The position numbers and the translations under genes were made by a program. From Clostridiaceae bacterium (GTDB taxonomy: Bacteria > Bacillota > Clostridia > DSM-8532), in NCBI GenBank assembly GCA_012518025.1, contig JAAYTP010000056.1:1-48812 (forward strand): 48,812 bases of DNA. Reading direction: 5' to 3'. This document shows positions 7,635 to 15,333 of this stretch, piece after piece. A model generated the notes under the pieces. It was not told where the DNA came from. It did no database searches and worked only from the letters and a program-made list of their open reading frames with translations. Position 1 is the first letter of the stretch. Each line of letters begins with the position of its first letter.

Positions 7635-9446
7635 TTATTTAATGCGTACGCCGAATATCTTCTGAGCGTAGGAACCCACCACGGCCATATTGCCGTAAAC
7701 AGCCGGCGAGGATTCGATATTTGCTCCCAGTGATACCACATCAAGATCCTCTCCGGTTTTCGGGTCAATGAGATGCATATCACCGTTGGCATCACAGAAC
7801 AGGACATAGGTCTTGCCGTCAGAACTCATAAAGTCAACCGGCGAGCTCCAGCTATAGACCGACAGATCCCGAACCCATACCTCTTCACCGGTCTTCTTGT
7901 CCAGGGCCACCAGCTTACCGTCCATTGATGATCCGGTAAAGCATATGGGGTATATGACCAGATTGTCTATATCGTTCTTTCCAATAATGGGCGTTGACAG
8001 TACGCCGCCGTTAATATAATAACGGTAGTAACAGGTGTAATCCTTCTGCCAGACCAGTTCCCCTGTCAGGGCGTTGATCTTTCTTATACTGGCAGGGGCA
8101 GTAGTCCTGTTGGTATTGGCACAGCGCTTATCCACCTCATTGGCGGTGTAGATGAACACACCATCTTCCTCTTCCTCAATGACCATGGTGCTGTCGGTGT
8201 CATCCTCGGCATCGAAGATCCATACCGGTTCCAGAGAATTGATGTCCAGGCACTGGATGGTTCCGCCGTTATCGGAGACATACATAAGGTTCCGATAAAA
8301 TGCCGCTGAGCTTTCAATCCCCTGATCCGAACTGTTGGGACCGTATGAGGACTTATATCGGTACTGGGTTATCTCCGGGTTTACAGAAATGGTGCCGGAG
8401 GCAGGGTTGAAGCTGGTATTCATTCTAATCTTATTGATCATTCCATTTTCCATGGGCTGGATAAGGGTATCGGTCTGCCAGTTCAGCATGGGCGATGAAT
8501 CCATGGCTCCCCAGTTACGGTATGCATTGGGATCGTTGCCCGGAAAGGTAAAGATTTCGGTCTGGTCTATGAGGTTGATAACCCGGAACTTGAACTGGGT
8601 GAACTGACCGTTGTTTTCCCGTATACCCATACCGGTGTAGAGCAAAGGATACCCTCTGGGGTCAATCATACCGGTACCTTTTATAGGGTAGCCGATTCTT
8701 ATCTTTTCACGGGTGGGTTGGCCTGTTTCAAGATCCAAGAAATAGATATTGCCGTCCATGATCGGGTAGATCACTTCCACCAAATCCTTGTTCTTCATCT
8801 CAGGATATATGTTCATGAGGTTTTTGACATCCTCGGGCCAATGAACCAAAAGTGGCTGCCCCGTCCAGCCTGAACCTGGCCAGAAGCTGTTGGCGGCTAC
8901 TATTGCGCCTGTATCCTGGCTCCATACGATTTCAAGCTTCTTCTCCACCACATCGGCTGTCCCGTAGGAGGCGGAATTCCTGTAGTTATTACCACGAAAA
9001 GCTGTAATGCCTTCCACCTGAGAATAGGCCCTGTCCGATGCGAAGGCAAGGGTATAGTCCGGAACATATGCCACGGGCTTCCCGTTTTGGAGAACCTGGT
9101 ACTGGATGGTGGCACCATCGGCATATTTCTTGATGACAGCATGGTTGTTGCCCTCGGTTCTGCTCACAAAGGAGGGGGGATCCTGCCAATCCAGAAGCAG
9201 AGCCTCCGGGTCTGTCACCTCGGGTGTGGGTGTGGGCTCAGGAGTAGGGGTTGGCGTAGGGGTTGGTGCCGGTGTCTGCGGGATTTTAGAAGGCGCCTCC
9301 GGTGTGGGCGAAACGCTGGCATTACCGTTTTCTACCCAAGGCAGCCTGTCCTGGAAAACCAATAGAGCAATAAGCACCACCAGGCTCACCACGAGCACTG
9401 TAACCAAAATTTTATAGTTTCCGCTTCTGCGTTCTCTTCGATTCAT
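7635..9446 (-). CDS. Membrane-anchored PQQ-type beta-propeller protein, paralogue 2
   Basis: Surface protein of 603 residues, last gene of a three-gene minus-strand operon. It has a short Arg-rich cytoplasmic N-terminus, one membrane segment (about residues 11-31), a Pro/Thr/Glu spacer (about 40-80) and a large beta-propeller-like domain. PQQ-enzyme-type repeats are visible: LDLETGQP, NALTGELVWQKDY, LDKKTGEEVW and DPKTGEDLDVVSLG. The tryptophan-docking pattern suggests a seven- or eight-bladed propeller, but no quinoprotein dehydrogenase catalytic residues could be assigned, so a binding or scaffold role is more likely than an enzyme. The start at 9446 is chosen over upstream codons because AGGAGG precedes it by six bases. 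It is closely similar along its length to the gene just upstream (9494-11311). Function unknown. Confidence 0.85.
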   Translation of the reverse strand: MNRRERRSGNYKILVTVLVVSLVVLIALLVFQDRLPWVENGNASVSPTPEAPSKIPQTPAPTPTPTPTPEPTPTPEVTDPEALLLDWQDPPSFVSRTEGNNHAVIKKYADGATIQYQVLQNGKPVAYVPDYTLAFASDRAYSQVEGITAFRGNNYRNSASYGTADVVEKKLEIVWSQDTGAIVAANSFWPGSGWTGQPLLVHWPEDVKNLMNIYPEMKNKDLVEVIYPIMDGNIYFLDLETGQPTREKIRIGYPIKGTGMIDPRGYPLLYTGMGIRENNGQFTQFKFRVINLIDQTEIFTFPGNDPNAYRNWGAMDSSPMLNWQTDTLIQPMENGMINKIRMNTSFNPASGTISVNPEITQYRYKSSYGPNSSDQGIESSAAFYRNLMYVSDNGGTIQCLDINSLEPVWIFDAEDDTDSTMVIEEEEDGVFIYTANEVDKRCANTNRTTAPASIRKINALTGELVWQKDYTCYYRYYINGGVLSTPIIGKNDIDNLVIYPICFTGSSMDGKLVALDKKTGEEVWVRDLSVYSWSSPVDFMSSDGKTYVLFCDANGDMHLIDPKTGEDLDVVSLGANIESSPAVYGNMAVVGSYAQKIFGVRIK

Positions 9447-9493
9447 TATAAACCCTCCTGAACTGTCAAGGCGATGGGGGCTTGACAACTTCT

Positions 9494-11311
9494 TTACTTT
9501 ATTCGGACTCCGTATATTTTCGGTGTGTATGAGCCAACAACGATCATATCATTGTAAACTGCCGGAGAGGATTCTATATTCCTCCCAAGGCTTATGACAT
9601 CCAGATCCTTTCCGGTTCTCGGATCAAAAAGATGCAGGTCGCCGTTATAGTCGCAGAACACAGCGTAGGTCTTACCGTCATTTGCCTGAAAGGCCACAGG
9701 GGAGCTCCAGCTGTAGGCCGCAAGATTTCTCGCCCATACCTCTTCGCCAGTCTTCTTGTCCAGTGCTACCAGTTTGCCGTCCATTGTTGATCCGGTAAAG
9801 CATATGGGGAAAATGATCAGGTCGGAGATGTCGTTCTTTCCCATGATGGGTGTTCCAAGGGAACCGCCGTTGATATAAAACTGATAGTAGCATTCATAGT
9901 CCTTCTGCCAGATCAGTTCCCCAGTCAGCGCGTTGAACTTGCGTATATTGCAGGGCGCTGTAGGGCTGCTGTTGTTCTGGCTTCTCTTGTCGATCTCATT
10001 TGCCGTGTACAGGAATACGCCTTCGGGTGTTTCCTCGATCACCGTGGTGGTATCGGTGTCATCACCCACATCATAGATCCAGACTGGCTTTAAGGTGTTG
10101 ATGTCAAGGCACATGAAGGTTCCGCCGTTATCGCAGAAATACATGTAGTTCTTATAGAAAGCGGGGGAGTTTTCGATACCCTGCTCGGGGTTTTTTGTAT
10201 CCTCATAACGGAACTTGGTAAGCTGCGGTGAAATGTCAATGGTCCCCGCTTCACGGTCATACCGTGTATTGAGTTTCACCTTGTATATCAGACCGTTTTC
10301 GGCTACTTCCAAGAACGTATCGGTCTTTCCGTCCACCAGGGCAGATGCATCAAAAGCACCCCACTCCCTGAAGGCCATGGGATCACGTCCGAAAATGGAA
10401 TACATGGGCTTCTGGTCGATCAGGCTGAAGATATTGTATTTAAACTCAGTAAATTTACCATTGTTCTCATTGATCCCCATTCCCGTATAGAGTATGGGAT
10501 AGCCTCTGGGATCCACCATACCGGTTCCTTTCATGGGGAAGCCTACCTCAATCTTGTCCCTGGTGGGCTTGCCGGTTTCCAGATCCAGAAAATAGATGTT
10601 GCCGTCCATGGCCGGATAGATGACCTCCACCAGATCCTTTTCCTTCATCTCGGGCTTGATGTTCATGAGGTTTCTTTCTGTTTCAGGCCAATGGACGATG
10701 AGGGGCTGCCCTGTCCAGCCCGTTCCAGGCCAGTAGCTGCCGTGAGCCGTGATGGCTCCCATATCATGAGTCCATACGATTTCCAGTTTCTTTTCCCTCA
10801 CATCCCGGGTTCCCCAGGAGGCTGTATCGCGGTAATGGTTACCCCTGAAAGCGGTGATACCTTCCAGAGCAGCGTACTGATCGGGAGTGCCGAAGGAAAT
10901 CTCGTAGTCAGGCTTATACCCGGTTACTGGCTTGTTATTCTGGAACACCCAATACTTTATCCTTCCATCGGGTGTCACAGAGGCCGATTCGGGAAAGGCG
11001 TTGGGTCCGTCGAAAACCGCCGGTGTTTGCCAGGAAACCTTAAGGATCGCAGTGTCGGTGCTCTCCTCGGGCATGGGCTCCGGGGTAGGCCAGGGCGTTG
11101 GTTCAGGGGTTGGGGTGGGTTGTTCGGAACTGCTCCCCGGTTGATAGACCTGACCGGAAGGGGTTGGACTTATATTATCCGTGGACCCGTCCCTGTTCCA
11201 GGGAAGACCGCCCTTGAATAAATATATGACTGCAGCCGCGATAAGGGTCAGCAGCAATATAAACATGGTAAACCTTGTCTTGTTAAGCCTGCGTCTTCTT
11301 CTGCGATACAT
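9494..11311 (-). CDS. Membrane-anchored PQQ-type beta-propeller protein, paralogue 1
   Basis: Surface protein of 605 residues with the same architecture as its neighbour at 7635-9446: an Arg-rich start (MYRRRRRR), one membrane segment (about 14-34), a Pro/Thr/Glu/Trp spacer (about 45-85), then a propeller domain. The two share long runs, for example GITAFRGN, GTGWTGQPL, DPRGYP and NIESSPAVY, showing a tandem duplication. PQQ-type repeats include NALTGELIWQKDY and LDKKTGEEVWARN. AGGAGG precedes the ATG by six bases. It starts 17 bases after the serine hydrolase stop and its own stop lies 47 bases before paralogue 2, which supports one transcript. BamB-like or ligand-binding roles are conceivable; none can be shown from sequence. 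Confidence 0.85.
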   Translation of the reverse strand: MYRRRRRRLNKTRFTMFILLLTLIAAAVIYLFKGGLPWNRDGSTDNISPTPSGQVYQPGSSSEQPTPTPEPTPWPTPEPMPEESTDTAILKVSWQTPAVFDGPNAFPESASVTPDGRIKYWVFQNNKPVTGYKPDYEISFGTPDQYAALEGITAFRGNHYRDTASWGTRDVREKKLEIVWTHDMGAITAHGSYWPGTGWTGQPLIVHWPETERNLMNIKPEMKEKDLVEVIYPAMDGNIYFLDLETGKPTRDKIEVGFPMKGTGMVDPRGYPILYTGMGINENNGKFTEFKYNIFSLIDQKPMYSIFGRDPMAFREWGAFDASALVDGKTDTFLEVAENGLIYKVKLNTRYDREAGTIDISPQLTKFRYEDTKNPEQGIENSPAFYKNYMYFCDNGGTFMCLDINTLKPVWIYDVGDDTDTTTVIEETPEGVFLYTANEIDKRSQNNSSPTAPCNIRKFNALTGELIWQKDYECYYQFYINGGSLGTPIMGKNDISDLIIFPICFTGSTMDGKLVALDKKTGEEVWARNLAAYSWSSPVAFQANDGKTYAVFCDYNGDLHLFDPRTGKDLDVISLGRNIESSPAVYNDMIVVGSYTPKIYGVRIK

Positions 11312-11328
11312 GGTATTCCTCCTGACTA

Positions 11329-12384
11329 TTATTCGGCTGGGGCTGCAGCGTATTCTTCAACGAAGTCATAGATCATCTTTGACAGTTCGGCTATCTTTTT
11401 GCAGGCTGTTCCAACGTCCACGTTATCGGTCATCACCGAAAGGACATACGGATGGGACGCAAATACGATTCCCGCATCATTGACGGTACGTGTCTGGGTG
11501 CCGATCTTGTGCGCCACAGGAACATGGTCGGGCAGAAGAGCATCGATACGGTCACGCCAGTCGGTGTTCTCCAGGTCCTCGATCAGCTTCTCATAGGCCT
11601 CAGGATTATTTAAATACCGCCTGTAGAGTTCCTGTGATGCGAGGGCAATATCATAGGGGCATGAACGATGCCGCCTGTCATAGTATACCACGCCGCCAAG
11701 GTCGACCATGTACTGGCGGATGTTCTCTATGTCCAAAAGCTCGATGATCATATTTATGCCGCAATTGTCGCTCTTTCTTATGGCAAGTTCCGCCGTTTTG
11801 AGGACTGTGTATTCTGTCCCGTAAGGGGAGTTCTGGATTATGCCCGTCCCATATTCAAGATGTTCAGGTTTGTACTCAAGGAGCATGTCAGGGTTCACTT
11901 CTCCCTCCTCCATCCTGATATACAGGAGCAGAACCATCGGCAGCTTGGTTGAGCTGGCCGCGATATACTCTTCCTTATCCTGAACCCCAAAGGACTCTCC
12001 GGTGGCAAGGTCTATGAAGGTCACGCCGTACCGTCCGGATTGCTGGCTGACAAAATCCTCTACCATCTTTTTGAGCTCATCCATCCTGCCGCTGGGCGGA
12101 AGTGACCCGATGGCTGGAAGGAAGCCATGGGATTCTGTATATGTGCCTTCAGGCTCGGGTGTAGGGGTTGGTGTAGGCTCCGGTGTGGATGTGGGTGAGG
12201 GAGATTCAGTCGCCACGGGAGGTGTGGATGTGGGAGTGGGTGTAACAAGGGCGCTGTTACTGTTATCATCACCCCTGAAGAAAACAAAGAACACTGCACA
12301 CGCAATCAATGCCACAAGAATCGAAATAACCCATGCTCTTCTTCTACGGTAAACTCTTTCATTCCTGAATCGGTAGGATCTCAT
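11329..12384 (-). CDS. Membrane-anchored class A beta-lactamase-fold serine hydrolase lacking the omega-loop Glu
   Basis: First gene of the minus-strand operon, 351 residues. Residues 1-17 are Arg-rich, about 18-36 form a membrane anchor, and about 47-80 are a Thr-Pro/Glu-Pro spacer. The catalytic domain carries SSTK (Ser144, Lys147), SDN at 205-207 with the 61-residue spacing of class A enzymes, and KIG at 293-295 where lactamases have KTG. No ExxLN motif exists between SDN and the next helix; the omega loop is short and the deacylating Glu is missing. It is therefore probably not an efficient beta-lactamase; a D,D-peptidase, an esterase or a penicillin-binding sensor is more likely. Its link to two propeller proteins suggests a shared wall-associated complex. 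No BlaI/BlaR pair is nearby. Confidence 0.85.
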   Translation of the reverse strand: MRSYRFRNERVYRRRRAWVISILVALIACAVFFVFFRGDDNSNSALVTPTPTSTPPVATESPSPTSTPEPTPTPTPEPEGTYTESHGFLPAIGSLPPSGRMDELKKMVEDFVSQQSGRYGVTFIDLATGESFGVQDKEEYIAASSTKLPMVLLLYIRMEEGEVNPDMLLEYKPEHLEYGTGIIQNSPYGTEYTVLKTAELAIRKSDNCGINMIIELLDIENIRQYMVDLGGVVYYDRRHRSCPYDIALASQELYRRYLNNPEAYEKLIEDLENTDWRDRIDALLPDHVPVAHKIGTQTRTVNDAGIVFASHPYVLSVMTDNVDVGTACKKIAELSKMIYDFVEEYAAAPAE

Positions 12385-12821
12385 GCCAATTCCTCTTTCA
12401 TCCTTTGATCAGCCCATGATAATAATCAATATCAATAGGACATTCGATGTGTTGTAGCACAAAAACCATCCTCATTATATCCTTTGGTGCCTGTTTTAAG
12501 ACTGATTCCAGCCCATTTGCAAAAAGACAAAGCACATGGCGATGGATGTTTTTGCGCGATATTATTATTATAATAAAGACAACTGCCATTGTCCACTGTA
12601 TACCCGTACCTTCATGTTCTGCTAAAGCCGTTCAGCATGCAGGAAGGGTTCTAAAAGAAACAATATTTCCACAGATTACTGGATAACCTTCCCACTTATT
12701 AAATACTTCCGAAAAAACGGGGTCTTTTGTCGGTAAATCCCCCATCATTGCCGTTATGGTGTATAATTATCGTAATCCTCAATTAAATGCGGCTCCGTGG
12801 GCATAGGGCAAAGGTGTACAG
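12385..12821. other. Divergent intergenic region between the surface operon and the MATE gene
   Basis: This 437-base stretch separates two divergent genes and holds no convincing coding frame. A TATAAT on the minus strand (12474-12479) could serve the surface operon, and a TATAAT on the plus strand (12762-12767) could serve the MATE gene; neither has a good -35 box. A run of TTA/TAA repeats lies near 12560-12575. An open frame of 79 codons at 12447-12686 has no ribosome binding site and an unlikely composition. Confidence 0.4.
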
Positions 12822-14165
12822 ATGTTCGACAGAAAATTTTTCTTCAGACTCCTATGGCCTGTTCTTATCGAACAGGCATTGGCAACGACCATTGGCATGG
12901 TCAATACAATGATGGTAAGCGGTGTTGGCATGACGGCCATATCCGCGGTCAGCATTGTAACGTCGTTGAACTACCTTATCATGAACCTTTTCACCTCATT
13001 TGCCACAGGAGCGACGGTGGTGGTGGCACAAAGCATAGGCGCCGGAAATATGGAACGCGCCAACAGAACTGCTGTCCAGTCTACTGTGGTCTGCGTACTG
13101 AGCGCCATAGCCTGCGGTCTGACCTTCATCATTTTTGGAGGAACAACCGTAAACCTCCTCTTTGGTGATGCAGAAGAACAAGTTAAACAATATGCCAAGG
13201 TTTATTTGAATTATTCCGCCCTGTCCTATCCATTCCTTGCCGCTTTTTCCATGGCGGCCGGGGTCATGAGGGGCAGTGGAGACACACGATCTCCCATGAG
13301 GATTTCCATCCTGTCCAATGTGATCAATGTTGGTGTTGGAGCCCTTTGTATCTACCTGCTGGGATGGGGAGTGTCCGGTGTTGGAATTGCACTTTTGACA
13401 TCACGAATTGCATCGGCCCTTCTCATTGGGTTCATACTATATCATAATGATGGAGTCAATATACGAAAAATGTCCTTGAAACCGCAAAAGGACATCATTG
13501 CCCCGGTACTCAGAATTGGCGTGCCTGCCGGTATCGACGGGCTGATATTTAACGGTGGGAAACTGATCATACAGACCTTTGTTACGGCTTTGGGAACTGC
13601 GTCGCTTGCCGCCAACAGTATAGCCGGATCTATCACCGAACTGATCAATATCCCCGGCAGTTCCCTCTCCCTTGTGGCTGTGACCATTGTGGGACAAGCC
13701 ATAGGATCAGAGGTCTATGGGAAGGAACTTAGAAAAACTATCAGGTTGCTGACCGGTTATACCGTCCTGCTGCTCATGGCTACAACCCTGATCATGGTGC
13801 CCCTGCTTCCCGTGGTTGTACAATTCTATTCCCCTCCCGAGGATGTTAAAGATATGATTTTTTCAGTGCTCCACATTGTATTAGTGGTCATGCCCTTCTT
13901 GTGGCCCATCGCCTTTGTTCTGCCTTCCTGCATCAGGAGCACCGGTGATTCCACCTCTGTAACAGTTGTTTCGGTTCTTAGCATGTGGTTTGTGCGGGTG
14001 CTGGGGGCGTGGTTTACGGTTCATCATACCGGGTGGGGTCTCAACGGCATTTGGATATTCTGGTGTGCGGATTGGGTAGTCCGCGGAATAGCATTCATCA
14101 TCAGGTCAAAATCAAGCCCTTATATTAGCGGAAAGCGTTGGCAGGAGCGGCCTAAAAATGTTTGA
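12822..14165 (+). CDS. MATE-family multidrug/sodium antiporter
   Basis: Integral membrane exporter of 447 residues with about twelve hydrophobic segments arranged as two MatE halves. Typical features are the N-terminal WPVLIEQ motif, the GATVVVAQSIGAGN stretch near residue 65-78 and the repeated VVGQAIGSE segment in the second half. Family members expel cationic drugs or metabolites using sodium or proton gradients; the substrate cannot be predicted. AAAGGTG lies a few bases before the ATG. The stop codon overlaps the -35 box of the rplU promoter, so the gene ends exactly where the ribosomal operon begins and no terminator separates them. Confidence 0.9.
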   Translation: MFDRKFFFRLLWPVLIEQALATTIGMVNTMMVSGVGMTAISAVSIVTSLNYLIMNLFTSFATGATVVVAQSIGAGNMERANRTAVQSTVVCVLSAIACGLTFIIFGGTTVNLLFGDAEEQVKQYAKVYLNYSALSYPFLAAFSMAAGVMRGSGDTRSPMRISILSNVINVGVGALCIYLLGWGVSGVGIALLTSRIASALLIGFILYHNDGVNIRKMSLKPQKDIIAPVLRIGVPAGIDGLIFNGGKLIIQTFVTALGTASLAANSIAGSITELINIPGSSLSLVAVTIVGQAIGSEVYGKELRKTIRLLTGYTVLLLMATTLIMVPLLPVVVQFYSPPEDVKDMIFSVLHIVLVVMPFLWPIAFVLPSCIRSTGDSTSVTVVSVLSMWFVRVLGAWFTVHHTGWGLNGIWIFWCADWVVRGIAFIIRSKSSPYISGKRWQERPKNV

Positions 14166-14190
14166 CATGGGAATAGCCTTGTGTTAGAAT
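14162..14190 (+). promoter_or_regulatory. Strong sigma-A promoter of the rplU operon
   Basis: A perfect TTGACA (14162-14167), a 17-base spacer and TAGAAT (14185-14190) form a near-consensus promoter. The -35 box overlaps the stop of the MATE gene. Strength suits a ribosomal protein operon. Confidence 0.85.
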
Positions 14191-14196
14191 ATAACG

Positions 14197-14298
14197 GCAA
14201 CCGCACGAAAAAGGGTTCTAAACCAGATTTTTTCCCTGGTTTTGCAGGGTCGGATCTGTCCCTTTTGCGGCGAGATTGGTAGGAGGAGGTGCACCATT
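14197..14298 (+). promoter_or_regulatory. Structured 5' leader of rplU (L21 leader type)
   Basis: About 100 transcribed bases precede rplU. They contain one hairpin with an AAACCAG/CTGGTTT stem (about 14220-14241) and a second with a GGG/CCC-based stem (about 14247-14263), then a purine-rich AGGAGGAGGTG ribosome binding site. Firmicute rplU messages carry an L21 leader in this position that is thought to mediate autoregulation. The assignment rests on position and hairpins, not on a covariance-model match. Confidence 0.6.
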
Positions 14299-14610
14299 AT
14301 GTATGCAGTAATAGAGACTGGGGGCAAGCAGTACAGAGTCCAGGAAGGAGATACCCTCTTCATCGAAAAACTGTCTGCCGATGAGGGAGAACAGGTTGTA
14401 TTCGATAAGGTTATCGCCGTATCCAAGGACGATAGCCTGAACGTGGGCAATCCCACAGTCAGCGGGGCTACTGTAACTGCAAAGATTCTTGGACATGGTA
14501 AGTCAAAGAAGATCATTGTCTTCAAGTATAAATCCAAGAAGCATTACAGAAGAAAGCAGGGACACAGACAGCCCTACACAAAGGTGCAGATCGAGAAGAT
14601 CAACGCCTGA
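14299..14610 (+). CDS. rplU: 50S ribosomal protein L21
   Basis: Ribosomal large-subunit protein of 103 residues that binds 23S rRNA domain near L20. It begins [14 protein letters not shown] and ends with the basic stretch [17 protein letters not shown], both diagnostic. The ATG at 14299 is preceded by AGGAGGAGGTG; an upstream in-frame ATG at 14242 lies inside the leader and is not the start. First gene of rplU-prp-rpmA, as in other Firmicutes. Confidence 0.97.
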   Translation: MYAVIETGGKQYRVQEGDTLFIEKLSADEGEQVVFDKVIAVSKDDSLNVGNPTVSGATVTAKILGHGKSKKIIVFKYKSKKHYRRKQGHRQPYTKVQIEKINA

Positions 14611-14619
14611 GAAAGAATC

Positions 14620-14952
14620 ATGACAAAAGCGACGATTTACCGTTCGAAAGATGGATTGATAAGGGGTTTTAAGATTAGGGGACATGCCGGTGCCAACCGG
14701 CAGGAAGAATATGATCTGGTATGCGCAGCCATATCCGCCATCGGTTATACCACCATCGGATCACTGGTTGAGCTGTGCGGCATAAATGACTACAGTGAGT
14801 CCGACGGCAGCCTTGAGATGATGCTTCCCCAAGATATATCCCCCGATATTTTAGCTAAAGCTGAAGTAATACTTGAAACCCTGGAGATTGGTTTAAAACA
14901 AATTGAAATGCAGTATGCAAGGCATTTGCGCGTAATGAATAAGGAGGTGTAA
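14620..14952 (+). CDS. prp: Ribosomal-processing cysteine protease Prp
   Basis: Small cytoplasmic protease of 110 residues that removes the N-terminal extension of ribosomal protein L27 in Firmicutes. The catalytic His22 lies in GHAG and the catalytic Cys35 in LVCAAIS, the family signature. It sits between rplU and rpmA, the invariant position for this gene. The adjacent L27 carries the matching cleavage site, so enzyme and substrate are encoded side by side. The stop is followed after three bases by the rpmA start, whose ribosome binding site lies within the end of prp. Confidence 0.95.
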   Translation: MTKATIYRSKDGLIRGFKIRGHAGANRQEEYDLVCAAISAIGYTTIGSLVELCGINDYSESDGSLEMMLPQDISPDILAKAEVILETLEIGLKQIEMQYARHLRVMNKEV

Positions 14953-14955
14953 CCA

Positions 14956-15231
14956 ATGGTAAGAATAAATCTGCAATTGTTTGCTCACAAGAAGGGAATG
15001 GGTAGCACCAAGAACGGCCGTGACAGTGAGTCCAAGAGGCTGGGTGTTAAACGTGGAGATGGTCAGTATGTACTGGCAGGTAACATTCTGGTAAGACAGA
15101 GAGGTACCAAGATCCACCCCGGTGCAAATGTTGGAATAGGCAGTGACGATACATTGTTCGCCCTCGTAGACGGAAGGGTGAAATTCGAAAGGCTTGGCAA
15201 GACCAGGAAAAAGGTAAGTGTTTACAGCTAA
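14956..15231 (+). CDS. rpmA: 50S ribosomal protein L27 with cleavable N-terminal extension
   Basis: Ribosomal large-subunit protein of 91 residues whose N-terminus reaches the peptidyl transferase centre. It starts [14 protein letters not shown]: the first nine residues form the Firmicute extension and cleavage by Prp is expected between Phe9 and Ala10. The body [17 protein letters not shown] is typical. AAGGAGGTG is placed eight bases before the ATG. A terminator follows at 15248. Confidence 0.97.
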   Translation: MVRINLQLFAHKKGMGSTKNGRDSESKRLGVKRGDGQYVLAGNILVRQRGTKIHPGANVGIGSDDTLFALVDGRVKFERLGKTRKKVSVYS

Positions 15232-15247
15232 GACGAAAAGGTTTTGT

Positions 15248-15277
15248 GAGGGACGATGGAATCGTCCCTCTTTGTTT
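15248..15277 (+). terminator. Intrinsic terminator after rpmA
   Basis: A perfect 10-base-pair stem, GAGGGACGAT with ATCGTCCCTC and a three-base loop (15248-15270), is followed by TTTGTTT. It separates the ribosomal genes from obgE, possibly with read-through. Confidence 0.85.
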
Positions 15278-15333
15278 AATATCTAAAAAACCGGTTGAGT
15301 GGATATAACGGATGACCCGGGGAGGGCTTTTGG

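Noticed and set aside
7473-7733. An 86-codon plus-strand frame downstream of the carboxypeptidase
   Set aside because: It runs through the palindromic repeat and into the propeller gene; the reading frame is fortuitous.
9100-12240. G/T-rich tandem hexamer-like stretches as a regulatory or recombination repeat
   Set aside because: They are in frame and encode Pro-Thr/Pro-Glu spacers of the three surface proteins, which explains them fully.
12474-12479. Minus-strand TATAAT as a firm promoter for the surface operon
   Set aside because: The -10 is perfect but the bases 16-18 upstream do not resemble a -35 box, so it is only mentioned in the gap description.
12447-12686. A 79-codon frame in the divergent gap before the MATE gene
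   Set aside because: No ribosome binding site, no recognisable domain, and odd isoleucine runs from A/T-rich repeats.
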